The notes beneath the pieces are model-generated. The model worked only from the letters and a program-made list of their open reading frames with translations, had not been told where the DNA came from and made no database searches. This document shows, one piece after another, positions 1 to 7,824 of a DNA stretch of 57,169 nt. How positions within the stretch are numbered: the stretch's first letter is position 1; every line of letters begins with the position of its first letter. The translations under genes and the position numbers were made by a program. Source of the stretch: Pseudomonas mosselii (GTDB lineage Bacteria > Pseudomonadota > Gammaproteobacteria > Pseudomonadales > Pseudomonadaceae); contig NZ_QJRP01000029.1 in NCBI RefSeq assembly GCF_003205295.1, positions 1 to 57,169 of the forward strand, given 5' to 3'.

Positions 1-214
1 TCGCCGGTTGCGACTCACCGGGTTCAGCGGCCTTGCCGGGCAGGTTGCGCAGCTCTTCGAGGCGGCGCTGCTGCTCTTCGAGCAGACGGTCCTGGCGGTC
101 GCGGATCAGGTCCTGGTCGCCGGGTGAGGCAGCACGGGCCGTACCCATGGTCGTGCAGGCCAGCAAGGCGGCAAGCATGCAAGCTCGCCCCCGGTTAAAA
201 CGCATAGACATCAT
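1..214 (-). CDS. TpsB/ShlB-type outer-membrane transporter, N-terminal part only
   Basis: This is the 5' end of a gene that runs off the left edge of the window. The first codons give MMSMRFNRGR, then a hydrophobic stretch ending ARA that looks like a Sec signal peptide, then DQDLIRDRQDRLLEEQQRR, followed by a glutamate-rich and proline-containing linker. A signal peptide followed by a DQD-I-RDRQ-RLLEEQ-type helix is typical of the N-terminus of two-partner-secretion transporters (ShlB/FhaC/HecB), which export large TpsA adhesins or haemolysins through a POTRA-plus-barrel protein in the outer membrane. An AGGGA ribosome site lies 6-9 bases before the paired ATG codons at 214 and 211. The POTRA and barrel domains are outside the window, so the assignment rests on the N-terminus alone. 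Confidence 0.6.
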   Translation of the reverse strand, partial: MMSMRFNRGRACMLAALLACTTMGTARAASPGDQDLIRDRQDRLLEEQQRRLEELRNLPGKAAEPGESQPA

Positions 215-396
215 CCAGTCCCTGGACCACGGAAAAGAGCGCGGGATATTATTTGGCCATCATCATGGCGTCAAATTAATATCGTCAAAAAACCGTGAAA
301 TCGTCAAAGGCCCCTTCCAGCAATCACCTGAACTGAACTTCCAGGCAGCCAGACGCCTCCACCGCACTGAATCCACTGGTAACAAGGAGTCGAGGG

Positions 397-666
397 ATGA
401 AACCGTTGCCATGCCTTATCTGCGCGGCCACCCTGCTCTGTGCACAACCCATCTGGGCCTGCACACCGGAAGAGGCCACGCAGAAAAGAGAAGAACTGGC
501 AGGGCTGGTCAGCCAGTTGACCGAACAGAACCCGCGCAAGGCCAAGGAGATAAACGACGAGCTCCAGCACATGGAGCTCGGAACGGCCAGCAAGGACTTG
601 CCGGACAAATGCCAGTTGATCGACAAGCGCATCCAGGAACTTAAAGAAGCGGAAAGGAAAACCTGA
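397..666 (+). CDS. small secreted hypothetical protein
   Basis: This 89-residue protein starts MKPLPCLICAATLLCAQPIWA, a convincing Sec signal peptide. The mature part is about 68 residues, mostly charged helix (EEATQKREELAGLVSQLTE and later IDKRIQELKEAERK), and holds two cysteines, one just after the cleavage site and one near residue 72, that could form a disulfide in the periplasm. An AAGGAG ribosome site sits about 9 bases before the ATG. It points away from the TpsB-like gene. I do not recognise the family and infer no function beyond an exported helical protein. Confidence 0.65.
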   Translation: MKPLPCLICAATLLCAQPIWACTPEEATQKREELAGLVSQLTEQNPRKAKEINDELQHMELGTASKDLPDKCQLIDKRIQELKEAERKT

Positions 667-677
667 CCGCGCCAGTG

Positions 678-914
678 TCAGCGTCGCTGCTGGGCCTGCA
701 TGTACTGGCGAAGCAACTGGTTGATGCGGGTCTGGTAGCCGGCCCCCTGTTCCTTGAACCAGGCCAGCACGTCGGCGTCCAGGCGGATGGTCACCGTTTG
801 CTTGGCCGGCACTCGCAGCTCTGCGCGGCGGAAGAAGTCATCGTCGAGTTCGGGGATGTCCGAGGTATCGACCGGGGCTTGGTCTTGCTCACAGCTTCTG
901 GACGGTTTCGACAT
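678..914 (-). CDS. brnA: BrnA-family antitoxin
   Basis: This 78-residue protein ends with VTIRLDADVLAWFKEQGAGY followed by QTRINQLLRQYM. This is the ribbon-helix-helix DNA-binding segment characteristic of BrnA antitoxins, in which the VTIRLD strand contacts DNA and the protein binds BrnT. Its 5' end overlaps the 3' end of the upstream toxin gene by 26 bases, so the two are transcribed together in the toxin-first order normal for brnTA. BrnA usually represses its own operon alone and in complex with toxin. The acidic N-terminal part (DIPELDDDFF) is the expected toxin-binding region. Confidence 0.88.
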   Translation of the reverse strand: MSKPSRSCEQDQAPVDTSDIPELDDDFFRRAELRVPAKQTVTIRLDADVLAWFKEQGAGYQTRINQLLRQYMQAQQRR

Positions 915-1197
915 AGCGCGTTACCTCACATCGTGTGGCTCTTCTGGCGGAAATGATGCGGATCACATCACCCTGCCGTTCGGTGTAGGCGACCACGCTG
1001 ACCCAGGCATTGATCCAGCCCATGCCGATCCAGCGTGCCTCCGGGTACTCGAATCGCTCATCGCGCAACGCCAGCATCGGCTGGCGGAACATCTCGGGCA
1101 CGTCGTTAAAGTCGATACCGTGCTTGCGGATGTTGAGCAGGTTCTTGTCCTCGTCCCATTCAAATCGCACGGGACAATCGTATTTACAGCTGTACAT
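889..1197 (-). CDS. brnT: BrnT-family toxin (ribonuclease)
   Basis: The sequence holds FEWDEDKNLLNIRKHGIDF at residues 12-30, the family signature of BrnT (FEWDxxKxxxNxxKHGIxF), and a later VIRIISARRATRCEVTRY segment, matching the conserved SARxAxxxExxxY end. BrnT toxins have a RelE-like fold and cleave RNA to slow translation; BrnA neutralises them. At 102 residues it is a little longer than most because of about ten extra N-terminal residues. The start at 1197 is supported by an AAGGAGGAG ribosome site 8 bases upstream. The gene appears intact, with the conserved Arg and Tyr near the end present. Confidence 0.88.
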   Translation of the reverse strand: MYSCKYDCPVRFEWDEDKNLLNIRKHGIDFNDVPEMFRQPMLALRDERFEYPEARWIGMGWINAWVSVVAYTERQGDVIRIISARRATRCEVTRYVETVQKL

Positions 1198-1315
1198 ACA
1201 CTACTCCTCCTTGACTGCAGATGCCAGAGGAGTGTGGCGGTCGGGCGGCAAAATGCCCGGGCTGGAATACGGTTTGGGAAACGGGCTACACGCCCTGGGG
1301 AAAGAGGTGAAGCAA

Positions 1316-1338
1316 CCCGCCACCGTTGCAGTGGCGGG
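1316..1338 (-). terminator. hairpin downstream of the DEAD-box helicase gene
   Basis: CCCGCCAC and GTGGCGGG form a perfect 8-bp stem around a 7-base loop 18 bases after the helicase stop codon. The T-run on the minus strand is poor, so it may terminate weakly or only stabilise the 3' end. Confidence 0.45.
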
Positions 1339-1355
1339 CTCATGACCGGAGGGGC

Positions 1356-2681
1356 TTACTCAGCCGCCGGCTTGCGCTTTTTCAGCGGTGCCAGGCCGTC
1401 GGAGCTGGCCAGAGGCGCATTGGCCTTCGGCTTGGCGGTAGGCTTTTTCTTGACGGCGCCTTTCTTGTCGGCGCCCGCCTTCTTCTCGCCCTTTTTCTTC
1501 TTGCTGCCGGCAGCCTTGCCCGAGGCCTTGACCTTCTTCGGCCCGCTGTAGGTGCCCTTGACCTCCTTGATGACTCGGCGCTCGAACTGCTGCTTGAGGT
1601 AGCGCTCGATGCTCGACATCAGGTTCCAGTCGTTGTGGGTGATCAGCGAGATCGCCAGGCCTTCGCCACCGGCACGGCCGGTGCGACCGATACGGTGCAC
1701 GTACTCGTCACCGCTGCGTGGCATGTCGAAGTTGATCACCAGATCCAGGCCGTCGATATCCAGGCCGCGGGCCGCGACATCGGTGGCCACCAGGACCTTG
1801 GAACCGCCGTCCTTGAAACGGTCGATGGCCAGCTTGCGGTCCTTCTGGTCCTTCTCGCCGTGCAGGACGAAAGCCTTGACCTCTTTGGCGACAAGGTGGC
1901 CGTAGATACGGTCGGCCAGGGCACGGGTATTGGTGAAGATGATTGCCTTCTGATAGGTCTCGTTGGCCAGCAGCCACTGCACGATCTGTTCTTTGTGCTG
2001 GTCGTGGTCGGCGGTAATGATCTGCTGACGGGTACCTTCGGCCAACTGCGAGACACTGTTGAGCATCAGGTGCTCAGGGTCCTTGAGCACTTTACCGATG
2101 ATATCGCGCAGGGCCGCACCGCCGGTGGTGGCCGAGAACAGCAGGGTCTGTTTGCGGTTCTCGCACTCCTTGCACAGGCGCTCCATGTCTTCGGCAAAGC
2201 CCATGTCGAGCATGCGGTCGGCTTCGTCGAGGATCAGCACCTCCACGTGCGAGAGGTCCAGGTTACCGGCATTGAGCTGCTCGAGCAGACGGCCGGGGGT
2301 GCCGATCAGCACGTCCGGCACCTTGCGCAGCATGGCGGCCTGTTCCTTGAAGTCTTCACCGCCGGTGACCAGGCCCGACTTGATGTAGGTGAACTGCGAG
2401 AACAGTTTCACTTGCTTGAGGGTCTGCTGGGCCAGCTCGCGGGTCGGCAGCAGGATCAGCGCCCGGATCTCCACGCTCGGGCCGCTGCGGTCGACCAGGC
2501 GGTTGAGCAGCGGCAGCACGAAGGCGGCAGTCTTGCCGCTGCCGGTCTGCGCCGTCACCCGCAGGTCACGCCCTTGCAGGGCCAGGGGAATGGCCGCTGC
2601 CTGCACCGGCGTCGGCTCGACAAATTTCAGCTCGGCCACGGCTTTGAGCAGGCGTTCGTGCAGGGCGAATTGGGAAAACAC
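1356..2681 (-). CDS. DEAD-box ATP-dependent RNA helicase (SrmB-like)
   Basis: This protein of 441 residues carries the full helicase core. It has a Q motif (F20 to PTPVQ), motif I AQTGSGKT (44-51), motif Ia PTRELA, motif II DEAD (152-155), motif III SAT (183-185) and motif VI HRIGRTGRAG. After about residue 375 comes a Lys/Ala-rich basic tail of the sort that binds RNA non-specifically. The stretch LILDEADRMLDMGFA and the overall layout resemble E. coli SrmB, a helicase that assists 50S assembly, more than RhlB. I chose the GTG at 2681 because GAGG lies 8 bases before it and the conserved protein begins FSQF there; an ATG at 2762 would add 27 non-conserved residues. It is transcribed divergently from the mechanosensitive channel gene. 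Confidence 0.85.
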   Translation of the reverse strand: MFSQFALHERLLKAVAELKFVEPTPVQAAAIPLALQGRDLRVTAQTGSGKTAAFVLPLLNRLVDRSGPSVEIRALILLPTRELAQQTLKQVKLFSQFTYIKSGLVTGGEDFKEQAAMLRKVPDVLIGTPGRLLEQLNAGNLDLSHVEVLILDEADRMLDMGFAEDMERLCKECENRKQTLLFSATTGGAALRDIIGKVLKDPEHLMLNSVSQLAEGTRQQIITADHDQHKEQIVQWLLANETYQKAIIFTNTRALADRIYGHLVAKEVKAFVLHGEKDQKDRKLAIDRFKDGGSKVLVATDVAARGLDIDGLDLVINFDMPRSGDEYVHRIGRTGRAGGEGLAISLITHNDWNLMSSIERYLKQQFERRVIKEVKGTYSGPKKVKASGKAAGSKKKKGEKKAGADKKGAVKKKPTAKPKANAPLASSDGLAPLKKRKPAAE

Positions 2682-2823
2682 GGGGTAACCTCGGGCAAGT
2701 GCGAAAAATTCAGTTGCATAGGGTAACGTTTTCCGTGGCCAGAACCGAATTTCTTTTGGCAACTTTGCGCCGATCCACGCTCTAATACCCCTTCATACCG
2801 CAACACAGACCGCTTTCACGCCC

Positions 2824-4125
2824 ATGGACATCCAACGCTTCTGGCGCGACGCCCTCGATCTCTGGGGCACGCTCGACCAACACCCGCTGTTGCACGCCGC
2901 CCTCGGCCTGATCGTGCTGCTGCTGGTCTCGCTGCTGGTCGGCCGCCTCGCACGCTTCCTGATCCTGCACTCCACCCGCCTGCTCGGCCGCCAACAGGCA
3001 CTCAGGTGGCTGGACGACCTGCGCCACAACAAGGTGTTCCACCGCCTGGCGCAGACCACCCCGTCGCTGGTGGTGCAGTTCGGCCTGAAGCTGGTGCCGG
3101 AGCTGTCGGCCACCACCCAGCACTTCCTCGGCAACGTCGCCCTGGCGGTGACCCTGCTGTTCATGACCCGCGCCCTGTCCTGCCTGCTCGATGCGCTACT
3201 GGACATCTACGCCCGCAGCGAGCACGCCCGTACCCGCTCGATCAAGGGCTACATGCAACTGGCCAAGATGATGCTGTGGATCTTCGCCGCCATCGTCATC
3301 GTCGCCACCCTGATCGACCGCTCGCCGCTGTTGCTGCTGTCGGGCCTGGGCGCCATGTCGGCGGTGCTGCTGTTGGTGTACAAGGACACCCTGCTGTCGT
3401 TCGTCGCCAGCGTGCAGTTGACCAGCAACGACATGCTGCATGTCGGCGACTGGATCGAGATGCCCCAGGCCGGTGCCGATGGCGATGTGGTGGACATCAC
3501 CCTGCACACGGTCAAGGTGCAGAACTTCGACAAGACCATCGTCTCGATCCCCACCTGGCGCCTGATGAGCGAGTCGTTCCGCAACTACCGCGGCATGCAG
3601 CAGTCCGGCGGGCGTCGGATCAAGCGCAGTCTGTTCATCGACGCCGCCGGCGTGCGCTTCTTGAGCCCGGACGAAGAACAGCGCCTGGGCCAGGTACGCC
3701 TGCTGGGCGACTACCTGGCGCAGAAGCGCCAGGAACTGCATCACTGGAACGAGGCCCTGGGACCGGTGGCGGAGCTTTCGGCCAACCGCCGCAGGCTGAC
3801 CAATATCGGCACCTTCCGCGCCTTCGCCCTGGCGTACCTGAAGAATCACCCCAACGTGCACCCGAACATGACCTGCATGGTCCGCCAGATGCAGACCACC
3901 GCCGAGGGCGTGCCGCTGGAGATCTACTGCTTCACCACCACCACGGTGTGGGCCGAGTACGAGCGCATCCAGGGCGATATCTTCGACTACCTGCTGGCGG
4001 TGCTGCCGGAGTTCGGCCTGAGCCTGTACCAGCAGCCGAGCGGTAACGACATGCGTGCGGGGCTGGCGGCCAGGCCGCTGCCTCAAAGCCAGCCACGCAG
4101 CCTGGACGCATTGAGCGAGGCCTGA
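2824..4125 (+). CDS. YbdG-type mechanosensitive ion channel
   Basis: This 433-residue membrane protein belongs to the MscS superfamily. It has hydrophobic segments at roughly 23-48, 103-125, 143-163 and 165-190. The last is the Gly/Ala-rich pore helix (LSGLGAMSAVLLLVYKDTLL), followed by a beta domain with VGDWIEMP, GDVVDITLHTVKV and IVSIPTWRLMSESFRNYRGM. That last string and the long C-terminal cytoplasmic domain are typical of YbdG, the small-conductance channel that opens under hypo-osmotic membrane tension. It sits alone, divergent from the helicase and followed by a strong terminator, so it is probably monocistronic. No good ribosome site is visible before the ATG. Confidence 0.85.
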   Translation: MDIQRFWRDALDLWGTLDQHPLLHAALGLIVLLLVSLLVGRLARFLILHSTRLLGRQQALRWLDDLRHNKVFHRLAQTTPSLVVQFGLKLVPELSATTQHFLGNVALAVTLLFMTRALSCLLDALLDIYARSEHARTRSIKGYMQLAKMMLWIFAAIVIVATLIDRSPLLLLSGLGAMSAVLLLVYKDTLLSFVASVQLTSNDMLHVGDWIEMPQAGADGDVVDITLHTVKVQNFDKTIVSIPTWRLMSESFRNYRGMQQSGGRRIKRSLFIDAAGVRFLSPDEEQRLGQVRLLGDYLAQKRQELHHWNEALGPVAELSANRRRLTNIGTFRAFALAYLKNHPNVHPNMTCMVRQMQTTAEGVPLEIYCFTTTTVWAEYERIQGDIFDYLLAVLPEFGLSLYQQPSGNDMRAGLAARPLPQSQPRSLDALSEA

Positions 4126-4136
4126 CCTTCCAATCG

Positions 4137-4160
4137 GGGCGCCCGACCGGGCGCCCTTTG
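4137..4160 (+). terminator. rho-independent terminator after the channel gene
   Basis: GGGCGCCC, loop GACC and GGGCGCCC form a perfect 8-bp stem directly followed by TTT, 12 bases after the stop codon. Confidence 0.75.
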
Positions 4161-4286
4161 CATTGCGCCCCCAAGGCGCACTACCCTAATGTCCTGAACG
4201 ACGTCATCACGGAAGATCGACGGCCCACTCGCCACGCCCATCCCTGACGCTCGACAGACGCCTGCCACAGCCTTCGTGAGCGAGCC

Positions 4287-5489
4287 ATGCCTCAGGACAT
4301 TTCCAGCGCTTCACTGCAAGCCGCCCCGCCATCGCCTCGGCGCAAGGCCCTCGCCGCCGCCAGTCTCGCCCATGGCGTGCATGACGGCCTGACCGATGTC
4401 ATCTACGTGTTGCTGCCACTCTGGCAGGTTGCCTTCGGCCTCAGCTACGCCCAGGTCGGACTGCTGCGCGGCGCCTACGCCGGCATGATGGCGGGCTTTC
4501 AACTGCTGGCCAGCAAAGGCGCCCGACGCTGGGGCCGCGAAGCCCTGTTGGTCCGGGGCACGGCGCTGGCCGGGCTGGCCTACCTGCTGGCCGCCCAGGC
4601 CAGTGACCTGAGCCTTCTGCTGATCGCCCTGATGCTCGCCGGCCTCGGTGCCAGCACCCAGCACCCGCTGGCCAGCGCGCTGGTCGCCGATGCCTACGAA
4701 GGCAGCGGCAAGGTGAAGCAGGCCCTGGCCCAGTACAACTTCGCCGGGGATATCGGCAAGGCGCTTATTCCGGGCCTGGTCGGCCTGGTGCTGGTGTATG
4801 TATCGTGGCAGGCCAATGCCACCGCGCTTGGCCTGCTCGGCCTGGGGGCGGCAGCGGCGCTGTGGCGGCTATTGCGTCAGGCGCCGCTGGCAGGGCGAAC
4901 AACGCGCAAGGCCGCAGCCCACGACAGGGTTGGCTCAAGGTCGGGGCTGGCAGCGCTGATCGCCACCGGCACCCTCGACAGTAGCGTGCGCATGGGGTTT
5001 CTGACCTTCCTGCCGTTCCTGCTGCAAAGCAAGGGCGCGACCACTGCGCAGATCGGCCTGGCCCTGACATTGCTGTTCATCGGCGGTGCCTTCGGCAAAC
5101 TGTTCTGCGGCTACCTGGGCGCTCGATTGGGGCCGGTGCGCACCGTGATCTGTACCGAGCTGCTGACCGCCGGGCTGATCCTGGTGGCGCTGCTGTTGCC
5201 CTACCTGCCGTTGATGCTGGTAATGCCTCTGATCGGCGTGGCACTCAACGGCACCTCTTCGGTGCTGACAGGGCTGGTACCGGACTTCGCCGGCCGCGAG
5301 CAGCGCGAGCGGGTGTTCGCCTGCTTCTATACCGGCACCGTCGGCGGCGGCGCGCTGGCGCCAGTGCTGATCGGCGCGATATCCGACCACAGCGGGGTGG
5401 AACAGGGATTGATGACGCTGGCAGGCGCGCTGCTGCTGACCCTGCCATTGTGCCTGGTCGTGCACACTGGCCTGCCGCGCCGGCATTGA
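4287..5489 (+). CDS. MFS transporter, Fsr-like exporter
   Basis: This 400-residue protein has about 12 hydrophobic segments in two halves with a basic central loop near residues 195-215. The N-terminal AHGVHDGLTDVIYVLLPLW and FGLSYAQVGLLRGAY are characteristic of the fosmidomycin-resistance (Fsr) branch of the major facilitator superfamily, proton-driven exporters in the inner membrane. The substrate cannot be told from the sequence. It converges with the next gene, whose stop codon lies 3 bases away on the other strand, so no terminator fits between them. A weak GAGCGA ribosome site precedes the ATG. Confidence 0.8.
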   Translation: MPQDISSASLQAAPPSPRRKALAAASLAHGVHDGLTDVIYVLLPLWQVAFGLSYAQVGLLRGAYAGMMAGFQLLASKGARRWGREALLVRGTALAGLAYLLAAQASDLSLLLIALMLAGLGASTQHPLASALVADAYEGSGKVKQALAQYNFAGDIGKALIPGLVGLVLVYVSWQANATALGLLGLGAAAALWRLLRQAPLAGRTTRKAAAHDRVGSRSGLAALIATGTLDSSVRMGFLTFLPFLLQSKGATTAQIGLALTLLFIGGAFGKLFCGYLGARLGPVRTVICTELLTAGLILVALLLPYLPLMLVMPLIGVALNGTSSVLTGLVPDFAGREQRERVFACFYTGTVGGGALAPVLIGAISDHSGVEQGLMTLAGALLLTLPLCLVVHTGLPRRH

Positions 5490-5492
5490 TCC

Positions 5493-6365
5493 TCAAGCTG
5501 CTCCCGGCAGCCTCGCGCGCTGGCCACCCAAGCGGCTCAGCCACACCGACGCCAGGATCACCGTACCGCCAATGGCCAGGCGCCCAAGCGGTTCGTCCTG
5601 GTTCCAGATCAGCAGGTTGAGCAGCAAGCCCACCGGCACATGCAAGTTGTTCATTACCGCCAGGGTGCCGCCGGAGACCAGGCAGGCGCCCTTGTTCCAC
5701 CAGTACAGCCCCAGCGCCGTCGGGCACAGGCCGAGGAAAAGCAGCACCAGCCACTGGGTGTCGGTGCTCGGCAAGTGCTGGGCATTGCCGAACAACAGGA
5801 AGGCCGGCAATACCACCAGCAACGCGCCCAGGTAGAAATAGCCGAAACGGCGGTAGTGCGGCAGGTCGCTGGGGTGACGGGCCACCAGGTGGCGATACAG
5901 TACCTGGCCGGCGGCATAGGTGAAGTTGGCCAGCTGCAGCAGCAGAAAGCCCATGAAGAACTCACCTGTCACCGTGTCGAAGCGGATCACCGCCGCGCCG
6001 GCCACCGCCACCAGGGCGGCGAGCAACGCCCAGGGGTTGAAGCGCCGGTTCAGGGCATCCTCGATCAAGGTGACATGCAGCGGGGTGAGGATGGTGAACA
6101 GCAGCACCTCCGGTACCGTCAGCACGCGGAAGCTGAGGTAGAGGCAGACATAAGTGATGCCGTATTGCAGCGCGCCGATCAGCAGCATCGAGCGCATGAA
6201 GCGCGGCTCGACCTGGCGCCAGCGAGTCAGCGGCAGGAACACCAGCCCGGCCAGGACAACGCGGGCCAGTACGGCGAAGTAGCTGTCGACGTGGCCGGCC
6301 AGGTATTCGCCGATCAGGTTGAAGGAGTACGCCTGGATCAGCGCGACGATTATCAGGTAGCCCAT
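5493..6365 (-). CDS. YigM-like DMT transporter (carboxylate/amine or biotin uptake family)
   Basis: This 290-residue protein has ten hydrophobic segments in two EamA repeats. The strings GEYLAGHVDSYFAVLARV, LLFTILTPLHVTLI and GTLAVMNNLHVPVGLLLNL align closely with E. coli YigM, which has been described as a biotin importer and otherwise falls in the carboxylate/amino-acid/amine transporter family. It therefore differs from the two generic EamA proteins further right in the window. Biotin as substrate is only an inference from that similarity. The gene is monocistronic and is followed on its 5' side by the REP-containing spacer. Confidence 0.75.
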   Translation of the reverse strand: MGYLIIVALIQAYSFNLIGEYLAGHVDSYFAVLARVVLAGLVFLPLTRWRQVEPRFMRSMLLIGALQYGITYVCLYLSFRVLTVPEVLLFTILTPLHVTLIEDALNRRFNPWALLAALVAVAGAAVIRFDTVTGEFFMGFLLLQLANFTYAAGQVLYRHLVARHPSDLPHYRRFGYFYLGALLVVLPAFLLFGNAQHLPSTDTQWLVLLFLGLCPTALGLYWWNKGACLVSGGTLAVMNNLHVPVGLLLNLLIWNQDEPLGRLAIGGTVILASVWLSRLGGQRARLPGAA

Positions 6366-6523
6366 GGTTGGCCCTCGTGGATCAAGGCGGGGACCTTAGC
6401 GGGTTGGGCTGACCGAGTTCAACCATTGGAAATGTGGGGGCAGTAATGCCCTCTTCGCTGGCAAGCCCACTACCACAGGCCTTGAAAGCAGTGCTTTCTC
6501 TGTGGGAGCAACTGCATTGGCCC

Positions 6524-6642
6524 TTGTGGGAGCGGCCTTGTGTCGCGAAAGGGCCGCATAGCGGCCCCGGCGATCTTTGCATCGACACTGAGTCCGGGGG
6601 CCGCTACGCAGCCCTTTCGCGACACAAGGCCGCTCCCACAAG
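6524..6642. repeat. inverted pair of REP elements (class A)
   Basis: Two copies of the REP core GGAGCGGCCTTGTGTCGCGA face each other about 30 bases apart, each followed by a GGGCCGC-GCGGCCCC-type hairpin. This is the usual P. putida BIME arrangement. It occupies most of the 383-base gap between the transporter and azoR. Confidence 0.9.
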
Positions 6643-6667
6643 GATCGCGCAAGGCATGAGGTCAGTA

Positions 6668-6697
6668 TAAAAAAGCCCGGCCATGAACTGGCCGGGC
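6668..6697 (-). terminator. rho-independent terminator of azoR
   Basis: On the minus strand GCCCGGCCA, loop GTTCA and TGGCCGGGC form a 9-bp stem followed by six Ts. It lies about 50 bases after the azoR stop codon. Confidence 0.85.
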
Positions 6698-6748
6698 AGG
6701 CACACCCAAAGGAGCAACAAGGTGTCAGGGTTGGGAATTCGTCGCGGC

Positions 6749-7348
6749 TCAGGCCACCGCGGCCAGTCTGGCCTTGGCCTGGTTCAGGCCCTTCTCGTGG
6801 AACTCGCCGCTCATGTTCAGGCCCTCGGCGTGGATGAAGTCCACATCGTGGATGCCGATGAAGGCCATCACCTGGCGCAGGTAGGGTTCCTGGTGGTCGC
6901 TGCTGGCGCCGGCATGGATGCCGCCGCGGGCGGTCAGGACGATGGCGCGCTTGCCGTTGAGCAGGCCCTGCGGCCCGGTCGGGGTGTACTTGAAGGTGAT
7001 GCCGGCGCGCAGCACGTGGTCCAGCCAGGCTTTCAAGGTGCTGGGGATGGTGAAGTTGTACATCGGCGCGGCCATCACCAGCACGTCGGCAGCCAGCAGT
7101 TCGTCGGTCAACGCGTTGGAACGCGCCAGCGCCTCACGCTCGGCGGCGCTACGCTGCTCCTCGGGCTTCATCCAGCCGCCAAGCAGGTTGGCGTCCAGGT
7201 GCGGCACGGGGTTCACGGCCAGGTCGCGCACCTTGATCTCGTCGGCCGGATGCGCCGCCTGCCATTGCTGGATGAAATCCAGGGTCAGTTGACGGGAAAC
7301 GGAATCCTGCTGGCGGGCGCTGCTTTCGATGATCAGTACGCGGGACAT
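6749..7348 (-). CDS. azoR: FMN-dependent NADH-azoreductase AzoR
   Basis: This 199-residue flavodoxin-fold enzyme has the FMN phosphate loop SSARQQDSVSRQLT near the N-terminus, the flavin-contact motif MYNFTIPSTLKAW near residue 95, and TARGGIHAG near residue 140. These are the standard AzoR motifs. AzoR proteins use NADH to reduce azo compounds and quinones by two electrons and are thought to protect against electrophile stress. The length is typical. Two direct repeats overlap its likely promoter (see the operator feature), and a LysR regulator lies one gene upstream. A terminator follows, so it is probably transcribed alone. Confidence 0.92.
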   Translation of the reverse strand: MSRVLIIESSARQQDSVSRQLTLDFIQQWQAAHPADEIKVRDLAVNPVPHLDANLLGGWMKPEEQRSAAEREALARSNALTDELLAADVLVMAAPMYNFTIPSTLKAWLDHVLRAGITFKYTPTGPQGLLNGKRAIVLTARGGIHAGASSDHQEPYLRQVMAFIGIHDVDFIHAEGLNMSGEFHEKGLNQAKARLAAVA

Positions 7349-7406
7349 GGGGTGCCTCCATCGGCGGTAAAGGGTGGCGATTCGATGGAGGTGAGATTAG
7401 TGGTTG

Positions 7407-7450
7407 ACCTATCGATAAAAAAGCGTAAAAAGTGGGATCAACCTATCGAT
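7407..7450 (-). promoter_or_regulatory. azoR promoter with tandem ATCGATAGGT operator-like repeats
   Basis: On the minus strand ATCGATAGGT occurs at 7450-7441 and again at 7416-7407, 34 bases apart. A plausible sigma-70 promoter runs through them: TTGATC at 7441-7436, a 17-base spacer and TTATCG at 7418-7413. The distal copy touches the -35 and the proximal copy covers the -10, which fits a regulated promoter. The regulator is unknown; the nearby LysR protein is a candidate. Confidence 0.5.
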
Positions 7451-7459
7451 TAATCTGTT

Positions 7460-7774
7460 TTATTGCGCTTTGCAGTCGAGCACGATGCGCAGCTTGATGA
7501 TCTGCCGGTTGAACTTGGCGGTGACATCCACGCTCCTGCCGGCGGGCACATTGACCCGGCGCACCCGTGGCGCCTCGGGGCCGTTGCGGAAAGTGACCTT
7601 GCACGCCGCCGGCACCTGCCCATAGTTGTTGAGGCTGATCGAGCCAATGTCGTAGGCCGTGTCGTAGGCGGTGTAGTCGACCTTGACCCCGGTCAGGTCC
7701 TTTTCCACATCGATCGGGTATGCCATGGCCCCGAGGGGCAGGCACAACAGCAAAGCCGCACAACATTTCTTCAT
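7460..7774 (-). CDS. small periplasmic protein of unknown function
   Basis: From the ATG at 7774 this encodes 104 residues. MKKCCAALLLCLPLGAMA is a signal peptide, and the mature protein is mostly beta-strand (VKVDYTAYDTAYDIGSISL, CKVTFRNGPEAPRV, INKL-type end) with two cysteines that could pair. An AAGGAG ribosome site lies about 9 bases before this ATG, whereas an upstream start at 7834 would bury the signal peptide. It resembles conserved Pseudomonas hypothetical proteins of similar size; I infer no function. It is divergent from the LysR gene, with 50 bases between start codons. Confidence 0.7.
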   Translation of the reverse strand: MKKCCAALLLCLPLGAMAYPIDVEKDLTGVKVDYTAYDTAYDIGSISLNNYGQVPAACKVTFRNGPEAPRVRRVNVPAGRSVDVTAKFNRQIIKLRIVLDCKAQ

Positions 7775-7824
7775 ACGGGCGCTCTCCTTGGGAAGAGCGC
7801 AGCTTAGGACAACAGGAGCCCTGG

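Noticed and set aside
33..644. A 203-codon frame covering the left end.
   Set aside because: Arg/Ser-rich low-complexity start, overlaps the TpsB-like gene on the other strand and the small secreted gene in another frame, with no family resemblance.
1326..2726. A 466-codon frame antisense to the DEAD-box helicase.
   Set aside because: It is the reverse complement of a full helicase with every motif in place; long antisense frames are expected in high-GC genes.
6524..6642. Repeats considered as a CRISPR array.
   Set aside because: Copies come as single facing pairs with unrelated spacers, dispersed across the window; they are REP elements.
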